From JADMIH01 sp036399775 (GTDB lineage: Bacteria > Chloroflexota > Chloroflexia > QHBQ01 > JADMIH01), in assembly GCA_036399775.1 (NCBI GenBank), contig DASWMJ010000092.1, positions 1 to 64,000 on the forward strand: a DNA stretch of 64,000 nt. The letters run 5' to 3'. Position numbers and translations under genes: made by a program. Positions 7,340 to 16,254 of this stretch are shown here, piece after piece. The notes below the pieces were generated by a model, which worked only from the letters and a program-made list of their open reading frames with translations, was not told the DNA's origin and did no database searches. How positions within the stretch are numbered: position 1 is the first letter of the stretch; the number at the start of each line of letters is the position of its first letter.

Positions 7340-9262
7340 TTAGAAGAAAAGGTTGCCGAAAGTAGTGGGCTTGCGCCACTGCATGTTGGGGCTGGTGGAG
7401 ACCATTAGCTCCTGGATAGCCTTGCCGGGCTGGTCATTATCCCCCGCCGACGCCACGAACCCTATAGCCATACCCGGTTGCGGGCGGAAATTGCCGAACG
7501 CCAGCCAGGGCACTGCCGCTTCCAGGGTGTAGCCATTGTTCGTGAGGCGTTTCTGCACCGCCACGCTCACCAGCTTATTGCGGTCCGCATTGCGCTGCGG
7601 GTCCCAGAAGACCGCTTCCGGCAGCAATTCGCCAAAGTCCCCGGGCGACAAACCCAACTGAAAATCATCCCCGCTGTTCGTGCCCTTCACGAAGTCGTGT
7701 GGCTTGTCGAAATCGCCCGCCAGGTCCAGGTCGAACCACATCTCTATGTCGTCGCCCTTGAATAGATCGTAGCCCCGCGTCCCTGCGAACTGCACGTGTA
7801 CGTCGTCGGTGATGACCGCCGCCACGTAGAAGTTGGTGTCGTCCCACGCGAACTGGAACTGCGCGCTCAGATCGTCTGGCCCTCCTGGCGTCACACCCTT
7901 AGCGGTGAGCACGTTGTAGGGCGCGGCGAACGGTCCAGGCGACGCGCCCGCCCACTCCGACAGGTCGCCGTCCAGCGTTGGAGGTTCAAGGGCGCGTGGG
8001 ATGCGTATATTCTCCCCGTTGCCCTCCCGTAGCGGCCCGGCATAGGTTGCCGGTCCGGGCGGCTGAAACCTCACCTGGCCGGGGTCAACCGGGCGTGCAA
8101 CCGGGATGAGGTTAGCCGCCATCGCCAGCACCGCCACCCCGGCCGCCACCAGCAAAAGCGCCACGAAGAGCATTATCCGCCTGCGGCCCATGCGTCGCGG
8201 CGGCACGATTACCTGCGCTTGCGACTCATATCTCTCCGGCGGAGCCTGATAACGGTGCTGGTCGCTTTCCGGGTAAGTGCGCGGCACCACGCGCTGTGGC
8301 TGGGGGCTGGTCCCGCGCCCCACGCCCTGCGTGGGGTGCTGGTTGTACGGCTGGCTTGGCTCCCTACCCCCGTTCGGATAAGCTACCGTCTGCCCTCCCT
8401 TGCCCCTGGTAAGCCAGGGCGAGCCGGGCGGCAGCCACTGTGCTACTTCTTCAAGCTCTTTTGCCATGTCCAACGGGTCGGCGTAGCGCGAAGTCGGGTT
8501 CTTTGCTAGCACGCGGTCCACCACAGGCTGTAACTCTGCCGGGAGGCGCGGGTTTATCGAGCGGATAGGCGGCGCGTTGTCGTACACCTGCTTGTAGAGT
8601 ATCGTCGCCGTGTTCTCGCCCGCGAACGGCGTCACGCCCGTCAGCATCTCGTAGAGCACCACGCCCAGCGAGTAAATATCGGAGCGTGCGTCCGCCGGGC
8701 GGCCACTTATCTGCTCCGGTGCCAGGTAGTCCGCCGTGCCCATCACCGACCCTGTAGCGGTGAGCGCCGCCTGCGAGCTATCTGCCGCCCGCGCAATGCC
8801 GAAATCGGTGAGCAGCACCGTGCCATCCGGCTCAACCAGTATGTTGCCCGGCTTCACGTCGCGGTGGATCACCCCGTGCCGGTGCGCGTAATGCAGAGCC
8901 TCGGCCACCGTGCGCGTGATGCCCAATATAGCATCCAAGGGCAATGGTCCGTTGTCCCGCAAGATGTCGCGCAGCGTCGTGCCCTGCACGTAGCGCATCG
9001 CTATGTAGTGCAGGTGCCCTTCCTGCTGAACGTCGTACACCCTCACGATGGCCGGGTGCTCAAGGTTCGCCGCCGTCACCGCTTCCCGCTTGAACCGCTC
9101 CACCGCCCTGGGGTCCACCGCCAGCGCAGGCTCCAACACCTTTATAGCCACCGACCTGTTCAGCACCGTATCGTGCGCCCTGTAGACCGTGGCCATACCG
9201 CCCCTACCGAGGAGGGTCTCCAATTGGTACTTACCTAAGCGTTGGCCTATAAGTGTGTCCAT
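7340..9262 (-). CDS. Membrane Ser/Thr protein kinase with extracellular CBM9-like domain
   Basis: 640 residues from the chosen ATG at 9262. Upstream in-frame codons lie in a heptamer array and are unlikely to be coding. The N-terminal ~270 residues form a PknB-type Hanks kinase: Gly loop GRGGMATVY (19-27), Lys41, catalytic HRDVKPGN (133-140), DFG (153-155) and APE (181-183). All key residues are present, so it should be active. A Pro/Gln-rich juxtamembrane stretch and one membrane helix (IMLFVALLLVAAGVAVLAM) follow. The outer part starts 'PPTLDGDLSEWAG' and contains 'WDDTNFYVAAVITDDVH', the signature of family 9 carbohydrate-binding-like domains. The layout suggests a receptor that couples sugar or cell-wall binding outside to phosphorylation inside; the ligand is inference. 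It lies 110 bases before eno, separated by an inverted heptamer array. Confidence 0.88.
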   Translation of the reverse strand: MDTLIGQRLGKYQLETLLGRGGMATVYRAHDTVLNRSVAIKVLEPALAVDPRAVERFKREAVTAANLEHPAIVRVYDVQQEGHLHYIAMRYVQGTTLRDILRDNGPLPLDAILGITRTVAEALHYAHRHGVIHRDVKPGNILVEPDGTVLLTDFGIARAADSSQAALTATGSVMGTADYLAPEQISGRPADARSDIYSLGVVLYEMLTGVTPFAGENTATILYKQVYDNAPPIRSINPRLPAELQPVVDRVLAKNPTSRYADPLDMAKELEEVAQWLPPGSPWLTRGKGGQTVAYPNGGREPSQPYNQHPTQGVGRGTSPQPQRVVPRTYPESDQHRYQAPPERYESQAQVIVPPRRMGRRRIMLFVALLLVAAGVAVLAMAANLIPVARPVDPGQVRFQPPGPATYAGPLREGNGENIRIPRALEPPTLDGDLSEWAGASPGPFAAPYNVLTAKGVTPGGPDDLSAQFQFAWDDTNFYVAAVITDDVHVQFAGTRGYDLFKGDDIEMWFDLDLAGDFDKPHDFVKGTNSGDDFQLGLSPGDFGELLPEAVFWDPQRNADRNKLVSVAVQKRLTNNGYTLEAAVPWLAFGNFRPQPGMAIGFVASAGDNDQPGKAIQELMVSTSPNMQWRKPTTFGNLFF

Positions 9263-9264
9263 AC

Positions 9265-9374
9265 GAGTGGTCAGTGGTCGGTGACCAGTGGTCAGTTGTA
9301 AGTGGTCAACCAAGCGACAAGTGCTATTGCGGCCTTCCGGTCACTGACCACTGGTCACCGACCACTGACCACTC
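9265..9374. repeat. Inverted pair of heptamer arrays, unit GGTCAGT
   Basis: The left arm (9265-9308) is built from GTGGTCAGTGGTCGGTGACC units. The right arm (9338-9374) is its inverse (GGTCACTGACCACTGGTCAC). About 30 bases lie between. The array occupies the whole gap between the kinase start and the eno stop codon and could fold into a long hairpin. Confidence 0.85.
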
Positions 9375-10665
9375 ACCCCTTGACGTTGTAAAACGCCGCC
9401 ATCCCCGGATAAACCGCGCCTTCCCCTAACTCGGATTCTATCTGGAGGAGGCGGTTGTACTTGGCGGTGCGCTCGCCCCTGGCGGGAGCGCCCGTCTTTA
9501 TCTGGCCGCAATTGAGGGCAACCGCCAGGTCTGCTATGGTGGTGTCCTCCGTCTCGCCTGAGCGGTGCGACATGACTGCCGTCCACCCCGCCTGTTGAGC
9601 GTCGCGGACCGCCTGCATCGCTTCTGTGAGGGTCCCTATCTGGTTTACTTTCGTGAGGAGGGAGTTACAGGCGCGCTCCTTAACCGCCCGCTTGATGCGC
9701 TCCGAGTTGGTCACGAGCAGGTCGTCGCCCACTAGCTGCACTCGCTGGCCCACCCGCTCCACCAGCATCTTCCACCCCTCCCAATCGTCCTCGGCCAGCC
9801 CATCCTCCAACGACACAATAGGGTACTTGTCCAGCCACCCTTCCCAGAAAATAACCATCTCCTCGCTGGTGAGGCTAAGCCCCTCTTTCGTCAGGTGGTA
9901 GCGCCCACCCTCGTACAACTCGGAGCAGGCCGGGTCGAGGGCTATATGAAGGTCTTTGCCAGGCTCATAGCCAGCCTTCTCGATGGCCTCCAGGATGACC
10001 TCGATAGCCTCCTCGTTGCTCTTGAGGGATGGCGCAAACCCTCCCTCGTCCCCGATGCCCGTCGAATAGCCCTTGTCGTGCAGCGTCTTTTTGAGCGCCT
10101 GGTATACCTCCACCCCCCACCTGAGTCCCTCCCTGAAAGATGGCGCGCCCGTAGGCATCACCATGAACTCCTGGAAGTCCGTCGAGTCGGCAGCGTGCTT
10201 GCCCCCATTCAGGATGTTGAGCATCGGCACGGGCATGGTGCGAGCAGCCAGCCCGCCCAGGTAGCGGTAGAGGGGCATATCGAGGTGCCGCGCTATAGCA
10301 TGCGCCGTAGCCAGCGACGCTCCCAGGATAGCATTCGCGCCCAGGCGGCTCTTGTTCGGCGTGCCGTCAAGCGCGATCAGTCTCCGGTCCAGTTCTGTCT
10401 GGTTGCAGGCGTCCAGGCCGATAATCTCTTCCGCTATCTCCACGTTGACGTGCTCCACCGCCGCGAGCACCCCCTTGCCCCCGTACCGCCCTTTGTCGCC
10501 GTCGCGTAATTCCACCGCTTCATGAGCGCCCGTTGACGCCCCCGACGGCACCGACGCCGTGCCCAGCGCCCCACCCAGCAGGCGCACGTCCACCCGCAAA
10601 GTAGGGTTGCCCCGCGAGTCGAGTACCTCCTGCGCGTTGATGTCTGCTATCTCTACCCTGAACAC
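9373..10665 (-). CDS. eno: Enolase
   Basis: 430 residues, the normal size for phosphopyruvate hydratase, which converts 2-phosphoglycerate to phosphoenolpyruvate in the cytoplasm. The N-terminal 'ASVPSGASTGAHEA' loop, the 'GDEGGFAPSL' substrate loop, the metal-binding acids and the C-terminal 'SHRSGETEDTTIADLAVA' signature are intact. It starts with GTG, seven bases after a perfect AGGAGG. A good sigma-70 type promoter lies about 40-70 bases upstream. It is flanked on both sides by heptamer arrays; the downstream gap to the kinase gene consists of one. Confidence 0.97.
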   Translation of the reverse strand: MFRVEIADINAQEVLDSRGNPTLRVDVRLLGGALGTASVPSGASTGAHEAVELRDGDKGRYGGKGVLAAVEHVNVEIAEEIIGLDACNQTELDRRLIALDGTPNKSRLGANAILGASLATAHAIARHLDMPLYRYLGGLAARTMPVPMLNILNGGKHAADSTDFQEFMVMPTGAPSFREGLRWGVEVYQALKKTLHDKGYSTGIGDEGGFAPSLKSNEEAIEVILEAIEKAGYEPGKDLHIALDPACSELYEGGRYHLTKEGLSLTSEEMVIFWEGWLDKYPIVSLEDGLAEDDWEGWKMLVERVGQRVQLVGDDLLVTNSERIKRAVKERACNSLLTKVNQIGTLTEAMQAVRDAQQAGWTAVMSHRSGETEDTTIADLAVALNCGQIKTGAPARGERTAKYNRLLQIESELGEGAVYPGMAAFYNVKG

Positions 10666-10704
10666 GCTCTGCCCTCCTGCAAATCAAGGCTCTCCGTTCG
10701 CTGC

Positions 10705-10733
10705 ATGATATACCAAAGAGTGCCGTTTGGCAA
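10705..10733 (-). promoter_or_regulatory. Promoter of eno
   Basis: On the minus strand TTGCCA (10728-10733), a 17-base spacer and TATCAT (10705-10710). The expected start of transcription is about 30 bases before the eno ribosome binding site. Confidence 0.6.
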
Positions 10734-10737
10734 GAAT

Positions 10738-10916
10738 ACGAGGGATTAGGGATCAGGGGTCAGGGATCAGGAGTCAGGCGCAAAGACACGCAAAGGCCAT
10801 GTGACCATTATTACTCTTGGCGTTATCTTGGCGCTCTTGGCGTCTTGGCGGTTCCGTATCACTGACCGCAGTTTGTGTCTCCTAACCCCTGACCCCTGAT
10901 CCCTGACCCCTCGTAT
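10738..10916. repeat. Inverted heptamer arrays (GGGATCA / TGATCCC) with a CTTGGCG array inside
   Basis: The left arm 10738-10777 (AGGGATTAGGGATCAGGGGT...) and right arm 10877-10912 (CCTAACCCCTGACCCCTGAT...) are mutually inverse. Between them is a separate run of CTTGGCG units (about 10818-10852) and GACCGCAGTTT at 10864. The array fills the gap between the histidine kinase stop and the eno promoter. Confidence 0.85.
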
Positions 10917-10934
10917 TCTTGGCGGTTAGATTTA

Positions 10935-12740
10935 CTACTGCTGAGCGCTCACGCCCGGCAGCGTGAACCAGAATATGCTGCCCCCTCCGGGGTTCGGCTC
11001 CATCCCGATCTGCCCGCCGTGAGCCTTCACTATCTCACTGCTGATATGCAGGCCCAGCCCCAGCCCACGCCCTTTTCTCAGCCTGGCGTCATAGTCCGCC
11101 GGGGCGAGACTCTGGCTCTGGTAGTAAAGCTCGAACAGGCGCGGGCGTTGTTCGGGCGGCACGCCCGGCCCCTGGTCCGCCACCTCCACTCGCGCTTCGC
11201 TGCCGCACGTCGATACGCGCACCTCTACCTGGGTGCCCGGCGGGCTGTAAGTGAGAGCGTTACCTACGAGGTTGGTCATCACCTGCTCAAGCCTGGTCGT
11301 ATCCCACTCTCCGACTATCTCCCCGCCGGGAGCTACCAGCACGATCTGGTGGGCGTCCGCGTCCGTAGCCTGCGCATCAGAAACGGCTGTCTTGGCGATC
11401 TCCACAAGGTCGGAGCGCGACCTGTTCAGTATGAGCCTGCCAAGTTGGATGCGAGACGCATCGAGAAGGTGCTCCACGAGGTTGTTGATGCGCTTGATCT
11501 GCTTGCCCATCTGGTCAAGGTGGCTCACCACCCTGGGCGGCGCGTCGGTCTGGGCCATCATGCGCTGCAATAGCTGGTTGTAACCCGACAGCGAGGCCAG
11601 AGGGTTGCGTAACTCGTGCGCCGCCGTAGCGATGAACTCATCCTTGCGCTGGTCCGCCTCCCTCATGCGCGTCACGTCCTGGATCACTATCACCGCGCCC
11701 GTTATCCTACCCGACCCATCCATCAGCGGTGCCGTGTTCGCGAGCAGACTCCTGGTACCTATCTCCGGGCGCGTTATCTTGAACTCAAAGTCCGTAATCG
11801 TCACGCCTTCCTTGCGCGTTCGCAGGCCGGGTAGGTCCTCGGACCTGAGAGGCGTGCCATCCACCCGCGTGTAATTGAAGTACGCCGGGCGCTCCTCCGG
11901 CTTGAGGCTGTTCCACACCTCAATGGGGAAGAGTGCCGATGCCGCCCGGTTCTGCAATATCACCCTGCCGTCTGCCTCGTCCACAAGCCGTACCGCCACC
12001 GGCAAATACTCGATGATGGTTTGCAGCCGCGCCGTCTCAGTTTCCGCCGCGTGCCTCGCTCTCTGCTGTAGCGCCGCCTCCCGCCTGGACACCTGCATTG
12101 TGATAACCACGCCCACCAAAGCCAACGTCCCCAACCCAATCAGCAGCGACAGGTCCAGCGCGCTGACGTTCTGGGCAATCCGGTTGTATTCATCAAGAAG
12201 CCCATTTGTACGCGCAGTGACTTGCGAGCTTGCTTCCCGAAAAGCATCGAACCTGGCCCGGCCCGTACCGCTCGCCACTATGTCAGATAGCTCTTGCGCT
12301 CTGCCCGCACGCCGCAAGGTGATCTCCGGCTCGGCGGTCTCTCGCTCCCACTCTTCCGCTCTAGCTCGCATCTGCGCGACCAGGGCTGTCATATCGTCTG
12401 GTCCGGTGTTACCCTGGCGGTCCAGGCCCGCCGCTATCGCCGAAAGCTCCCCCCATAGCGCGGGTAAATCGGCCTTCGCCTCGTCATAAGGCTCCAGGAA
12501 AGCCTCATCGCCCGTGATAATGAAGCCCCTCTCCCCGGTCTCCATGTCAACCATCAAACTGTAGATGGTGCGCTCTTTGAGCAGAAAAGCGTTTGCCCGC
12601 TCAACATTGTCGCGCGCCGCCTGCCCCGACAACTGCATGCCGACGCCCACCGCCACCAGCAAGCCTACGAGCAGCGTAAGCAATCCCAGCAGTAATGGGG
12701 TAGTTCGGTTAGCTCTTTTCTTCAAGATCAATGTAAGCAT
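10935..12740 (-). CDS. CHASE3-PAS sensor histidine kinase
   Basis: A 601-residue membrane sensor kinase. Helix 1 (about 14-34) is followed by an extracytoplasmic CHASE3 domain (38-185; 'VDMETGERGFIITGDEAFLEPY'), helix 2 (about 197-213), a PAS domain (about 235-355) and a complete kinase core. The phosphoacceptor is His375 in AAHELRNP. The ATPase part has the N box (NLVGNALTYSPPG), G1 (DQGPGVP) and G2 (GRGLGLGLHI) motifs. It autophosphorylates and passes phosphate to a response regulator, but no receiver gene is adjacent, so the partner is elsewhere. A near-consensus promoter lies about 100 bases upstream. The signal is unknown; CHASE3 often responds to stress or small molecules. Confidence 0.92.
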   Translation of the reverse strand: MLTLILKKRANRTTPLLLGLLTLLVGLLVAVGVGMQLSGQAARDNVERANAFLLKERTIYSLMVDMETGERGFIITGDEAFLEPYDEAKADLPALWGELSAIAAGLDRQGNTGPDDMTALVAQMRARAEEWERETAEPEITLRRAGRAQELSDIVASGTGRARFDAFREASSQVTARTNGLLDEYNRIAQNVSALDLSLLIGLGTLALVGVVITMQVSRREAALQQRARHAAETETARLQTIIEYLPVAVRLVDEADGRVILQNRAASALFPIEVWNSLKPEERPAYFNYTRVDGTPLRSEDLPGLRTRKEGVTITDFEFKITRPEIGTRSLLANTAPLMDGSGRITGAVIVIQDVTRMREADQRKDEFIATAAHELRNPLASLSGYNQLLQRMMAQTDAPPRVVSHLDQMGKQIKRINNLVEHLLDASRIQLGRLILNRSRSDLVEIAKTAVSDAQATDADAHQIVLVAPGGEIVGEWDTTRLEQVMTNLVGNALTYSPPGTQVEVRVSTCGSEARVEVADQGPGVPPEQRPRLFELYYQSQSLAPADYDARLRKGRGLGLGLHISSEIVKAHGGQIGMEPNPGGGSIFWFTLPGVSAQQ

Positions 12741-13095
12741 ATCAACAAATGGCCCTGGGCATAAGGCGCACTTCTATTGGGCGCAAGGCAAAGGCTCGTA
12801 CCATCACAGACGCAGCATGCCACAGCCAATACCCCCATCATAAAAGTTATCCCAACGTGTGTCAATGGGAAAAGAGTACATCCAATACTTCTGCCACTCC
12901 GCAAGCCAATGTGGAAAACTCCGGCGCTCAAATTGTGGATTACTGGTCGCTCGACACCTCATGCTTGATATACTCGCCTGGAATCACCTGCCCTTCCGGT
13001 GGCTGGGCTACGAAACTCTATGAATGCAATACGACCCATGATTACGCATCTCTCACCCTCACGAAACTTACCTTCTACTCTAGCAGGGTGGCTAG
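12741..13095. other. Divergent gap between histidine kinase and sortase genes
   Basis: It holds the minus-strand kinase promoter at 12837-12865. From 12866 to 13095 nothing specific is seen: no array, no strong hairpin and no clear plus-strand promoter or ribosome binding site for the sortase gene. Confidence 0.5.
12837..12865 (-). promoter_or_regulatory. Promoter of the histidine kinase gene
   Basis: Minus strand TTGACA (12860-12865), a 17-base spacer and TATGAT (12837-12842): a consensus -35, one mismatch in -10 and ideal spacing. It predicts a leader of about 90 bases. Confidence 0.72.
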
Positions 13096-14046
13096 ATGCG
13101 ACACCCTTGCCAACCGGGCGCGGCTATGGCTTCTAGAGAGAACTTATCGCGTCGCGGCCTGTGGGGCCGCAGAGATAAAAGCAGGCAGGCGAGTAACCCC
13201 GCGCAGCCGGAGGCGTTCGCGGGTGAGAACGACCGCTTCAGGCCGCCGAGTCTGCGCCCCGTAGATGGTGAGCGCAGGCGCATAGCTCTACCCTTGCCAC
13301 GCCGCGATACGCGAAACAAGGAGAGTAAAAGCGCGCCTCTACGTATATTCGACACGGCCCTGCTTATCATAGAGGTAGTGAGCGCGATGCTGGTCTCCTG
13401 GCTCGTGTGGCAGTACGTCTACACCGCCTACTTCGACACCGCGCCGCGCAGGGTGTCGCCGCCCAGGTCCGAGCAAGTCCTACCCATGACAACGCCTACA
13501 CGCCAGCCTACTCCAACGCGCATAGTCGAAGTGCTACCTCCCCTGGAAGGCGCACCGGACGGGCAGGTGGGTGGGGCGAAATCGTCGCCTACCGCGACGG
13601 CGACCCCCGCACCCAGGATCGACCCGCAGTTGCTGCTACCATCACGCCTGCGGATACCGGCGATGTTCCTCGATAGCCCGGTGCACGAGGTCACGGTCAA
13701 CATGGGGGAGTGGGAAGTATCGCCGATGGACGTAGGGCACCACGAAGGCACCGCCAACCCCGGCGAAACAGGCAACGTAGTGCTGGCGGGGCACAGGGAC
13801 ATCAACTCGGCCCTCTTCCGCGAGTTGGACAGGCTCCAACCCGGAGACGAAGTCTTTGTGAGCAACAGCCTGCGCGAATATCGCTACGTAGTAACCGAGA
13901 GCTTTGTAGTGGGTCCTACCCACGCCGAGGTCATGGACCCCACCGACGATAAGCGCGTCACACTCATAACGTGTACGCCCATTGGACTGGCTACCCAACG
14001 CCTGGTTGTGACGGCCATTCTCGACCAAACATACGACACAAAATAA
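13096..14046 (+). CDS. Sortase (class D/E-like transpeptidase)
   Basis: About 316 residues; an internal ATG at 13126 is an equally possible start. A long Arg-rich cytoplasmic N-terminus precedes one membrane helix (about residues 91-115) and a Thr/Pro-rich stalk. The catalytic beta barrel follows from about residue 175. The catalytic residues are all visible: His233 in 'LAGHRDINS', Cys293 in 'TLITCTP' and Arg302. Sortases cut a C-terminal LPxTG-like signal and join the protein to the envelope or to another subunit. The next gene, 31 bases on, encodes a protein ending in IPQTG, a helix and a basic tail, so a dedicated enzyme-substrate pair is likely. Class assignment is tentative. Confidence 0.88.
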   Translation: MRHPCQPGAAMASRENLSRRGLWGRRDKSRQASNPAQPEAFAGENDRFRPPSLRPVDGERRRIALPLPRRDTRNKESKSAPLRIFDTALLIIEVVSAMLVSWLVWQYVYTAYFDTAPRRVSPPRSEQVLPMTTPTRQPTPTRIVEVLPPLEGAPDGQVGGAKSSPTATATPAPRIDPQLLLPSRLRIPAMFLDSPVHEVTVNMGEWEVSPMDVGHHEGTANPGETGNVVLAGHRDINSALFRELDRLQPGDEVFVSNSLREYRYVVTESFVVGPTHAEVMDPTDDKRVTLITCTPIGLATQRLVVTAILDQTYDTK

Positions 14047-14077
14047 AGAAGGTCTCGCAGGACGCATAGGAGGAAGC

Positions 14078-15658
14078 ATGAACAACCGCACGTATACACC
14101 CAACCACAGGGCCAGGGCTATCAGGGATGCAATCTTCCTGCTAGCTGTCGCCATCGCCCTGGGCATCGGCATGGCCCTGGTCTCGCCCGCTTCCGGCGCG
14201 GAGTTGCGGCAGGTGGGCGCGGGCAGCATCGCGGGCACCGTCACCGTCACCGGGCAGAGCGCGGCGGGCCTCACCGTCGAGTTGCGCCAGCGTGCCAATT
14301 CGGGCGAAGAAACGGTGCTCGGTACGGCTACCACCGACGACACCGGCAGCTACAGCTTCCCCAACCAGCCGAGCGCGCCCAACGACGCCTTCTACTACAT
14401 CCGCCTGGGTAGCGGCAAAGGCACCCTCGCCACCTGGTACACCTTCCCCATAATCTACGTCCAGGGCAACGCCTTCACCGTGCCCTCTGTGGACCTCTCG
14501 GACGTAGAGTTGGTAGACCCTGGGCAGGGCGCTACGGTCAGCCTCCCCTCCACCCTCACATGGAAAGCCCGCAGGTCCGGCGAGACGTACCGCATCTTCG
14601 TGTACGCGTCAGGCAAAACCGATAAGGTAGCCCTCGACAGCGGCAGCCTCGGCACGAACACGCAATTCACGATAGCCGAGGGCGCGCTCCCCGACGGCGC
14701 ATACGAGGCGGTAGTGCAGGTACGTGATGCGGTGGTCGGCTATGGCCAGAGCCAGAGCCGGTTCCGCTTCACTATTGGAAAAACTGCCGTAGAGAGCAGC
14801 CAGGGTACGGTCCCCGGCGTGGAGCCTGTCGCGCCAGGCGGCCAGCCTGAGAACCCCCCGGCCACGTCGCCCCCGCAGGAACCGGCCCCCACGAGCGCGC
14901 CGCAAGCCGAGCCTCAACCCGATATTGACCTCCACCTCTCCGGCGACAAGACGGCAGTGGGCCAGGGCGAGAATATAATCTTCACCATCGAGGTCTCCAA
15001 CAACGGCGACGCGCCCGCCGCAGGCGTGGTAGTCACCGACAAGCTGCCCGCAGGCGTGACGGTTGACCCAGCCGGAGCAAAGAGTTCCGCCGGTTCGGTC
15101 AAGGTGGAGGGAGACACCGTCAAAGCCGACGTGGGCAACCTCGCGCCCAACGAAAAGGTGCGCGTGGAGATACCCGTGAGCGTGGGCAGCAGCGCGGGCA
15201 GCAACATAAGCAACCAGGCCAGTGCCCTCTACAACGGAGCGAGCAACCCCGTGCAGTCGAACGCCTACATCGCGCAGGTATCGGCCCTCGCCTCCGGCCC
15301 CGCCGAGTCTCAACCCCAATCTCAGCCGCAGCAACCCCCGGCATCCCAACCTCAGCAGCCACCCGCCTCCCAGCCTTCCGGCCCGGCATCCAACCCGCCC
15401 GCCGCGCCCCCGGCTGACAACTCGAAGGCCCCTGCCTCCAACCCGCCCGCCTCTCAACCGCAACAGCCTCCTGCCTCGCAGCCGCAGAAGCCGGTGGTCG
15501 CCCCCCAGCAGAAGCCCGCCACCGCTCCCGCGACAAAGCAGCCCGCCGCCCCCATCCCGCAAACGGGAGGCGCGTTCCCGGTCGTATTCGCCCTCCTGCT
15601 GGTACTCTTCACTCTGCTGGCACGCTACTTGCGGGGCCGTACACACCGTAGGGTATAA
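14078..15658 (+). CDS. Sortase-anchored surface protein with IPQTG sorting signal
   Basis: A 526-residue exported protein. A signal peptide lies at about 18-44. Next come a carboxypeptidase-regulatory-like beta domain ('GSIAGTVTVTGQSAAGLTVEL', about 48-130), a second beta domain, and a DUF11-type domain (about 285-395; 'FTIEVSNNGDAPAAGVVVTD') of the kind found in bacterial adhesins and pilin-like proteins. A Pro/Gln/Ser-rich wall-spanning region (about 408-490) leads to the sorting signal IPQTG (493-497), a hydrophobic helix and the tail RGRTHRR. This is a textbook sortase substrate with Ile for Leu in the first position. AGGAGG lies just before the ATG, and the gene follows the sortase gene directly. 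What it binds is unknown. Confidence 0.85.
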   Translation: MNNRTYTPNHRARAIRDAIFLLAVAIALGIGMALVSPASGAELRQVGAGSIAGTVTVTGQSAAGLTVELRQRANSGEETVLGTATTDDTGSYSFPNQPSAPNDAFYYIRLGSGKGTLATWYTFPIIYVQGNAFTVPSVDLSDVELVDPGQGATVSLPSTLTWKARRSGETYRIFVYASGKTDKVALDSGSLGTNTQFTIAEGALPDGAYEAVVQVRDAVVGYGQSQSRFRFTIGKTAVESSQGTVPGVEPVAPGGQPENPPATSPPQEPAPTSAPQAEPQPDIDLHLSGDKTAVGQGENIIFTIEVSNNGDAPAAGVVVTDKLPAGVTVDPAGAKSSAGSVKVEGDTVKADVGNLAPNEKVRVEIPVSVGSSAGSNISNQASALYNGASNPVQSNAYIAQVSALASGPAESQPQSQPQQPPASQPQQPPASQPSGPASNPPAAPPADNSKAPASNPPASQPQQPPASQPQKPVVAPQQKPATAPATKQPAAPIPQTGGAFPVVFALLLVLFTLLARYLRGRTHRRV

Positions 15659-15659
15659 T
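15629..15659 (+). promoter_or_regulatory. Possible promoter of apt
   Basis: TATAAT at 15654-15659 overlaps the stop codon of the surface protein gene. TTGCGG at 15629-15634 is the best -35, with a rather long 19-base spacer. Confidence 0.45.
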
Positions 15660-15684
15660 AATTATCCTGTTGGACCCAAGAGTC

Positions 15685-15715
15685 GAGAGCCAGACCGCAT
15701 ACCGTTCTGGCTCTC
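15685..15715 (+). other. Hairpin between the sortase substrate gene and apt
   Basis: GAGAGCCAGA (15685-15694) pairs with TCTGGCTCTC (15706-15715), loop 11 bases. There is no T-run. It lies downstream of the possible apt promoter, so it may be either the end of the sortase operon or a structured apt leader. Confidence 0.5.
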
Positions 15716-15735
15716 AACGTGAGATGAGGTGACGT

Positions 15736-16254
15736 ATGGACGCTGACCTGGCGAAGATGATACGCGACGTGCCCGACTTCCCCGTGCCTGGGATACTCTT
15801 TCGAGATATTACCACTCTGCTCAAACAGGGCAGCGCTTTTACCGCGACGATCGACAGGCTGACCGACCAGCTCCGCGACCTCAAGCCCGACAAGGTCGTG
15901 GCTATCGAGAGTCGCGGCTTCATATTTGGCGCGCCCATCGCCTACAAGCTGGGTGTGGGCTTCGTGCCCGTCCGTAAGCTGGGCAAGCTCCCCGCCGAAA
16001 CTATCAACGCCGAGTACGATCTTGAATATGGCAGCAACACAGTAGAGATGCACCGCGACGCCATAGCATCGGGCGAGCGCGTAGTGATAGTAGACGATCT
16101 GCTGGCGACCGGCGGTACCACCCGCGCCACTATAGAGCTTGTAGAACGCCTCGATGGCGAAGTAGTCGCCCTCGCCTTCCTGATAGAACTGACCGATCTG
16201 GCAGCACGCGATTACCTTGAGGGATACAACATCATTACGCTGATCCGGTATTGA
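15736..16254 (+). CDS. apt: Adenine phosphoribosyltransferase
   Basis: A 172-residue protein of the size expected for Apt, the cytoplasmic salvage enzyme that joins adenine and PRPP to give AMP and pyrophosphate. The N-terminus 'IRDVPDFPVPGILFRDITTLL' is diagnostic, and the PRPP loop 'VVIVDDLLATGGTT' is complete. The ATG follows GATGAGGTGAC. It stands alone between the sortase pair and the sigma-factor module, with a candidate promoter and a hairpin upstream. Nothing unusual. Confidence 0.96.
   Translation: MDADLAKMIRDVPDFPVPGILFRDITTLLKQGSAFTATIDRLTDQLRDLKPDKVVAIESRGFIFGAPIAYKLGVGFVPVRKLGKLPAETINAEYDLEYGSNTVEMHRDAIASGERVVIVDDLLATGGTTRATIELVERLDGEVVALAFLIELTDLAARDYLEGYNIITLIRY

Noticed and set aside
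14609..15646. 345-codon open frame antisense to the sortase substrate gene
   Set aside because: A shadow caused by high G+C and Pro/Gln-rich codons; Gly/Arg-rich translation with no family match.
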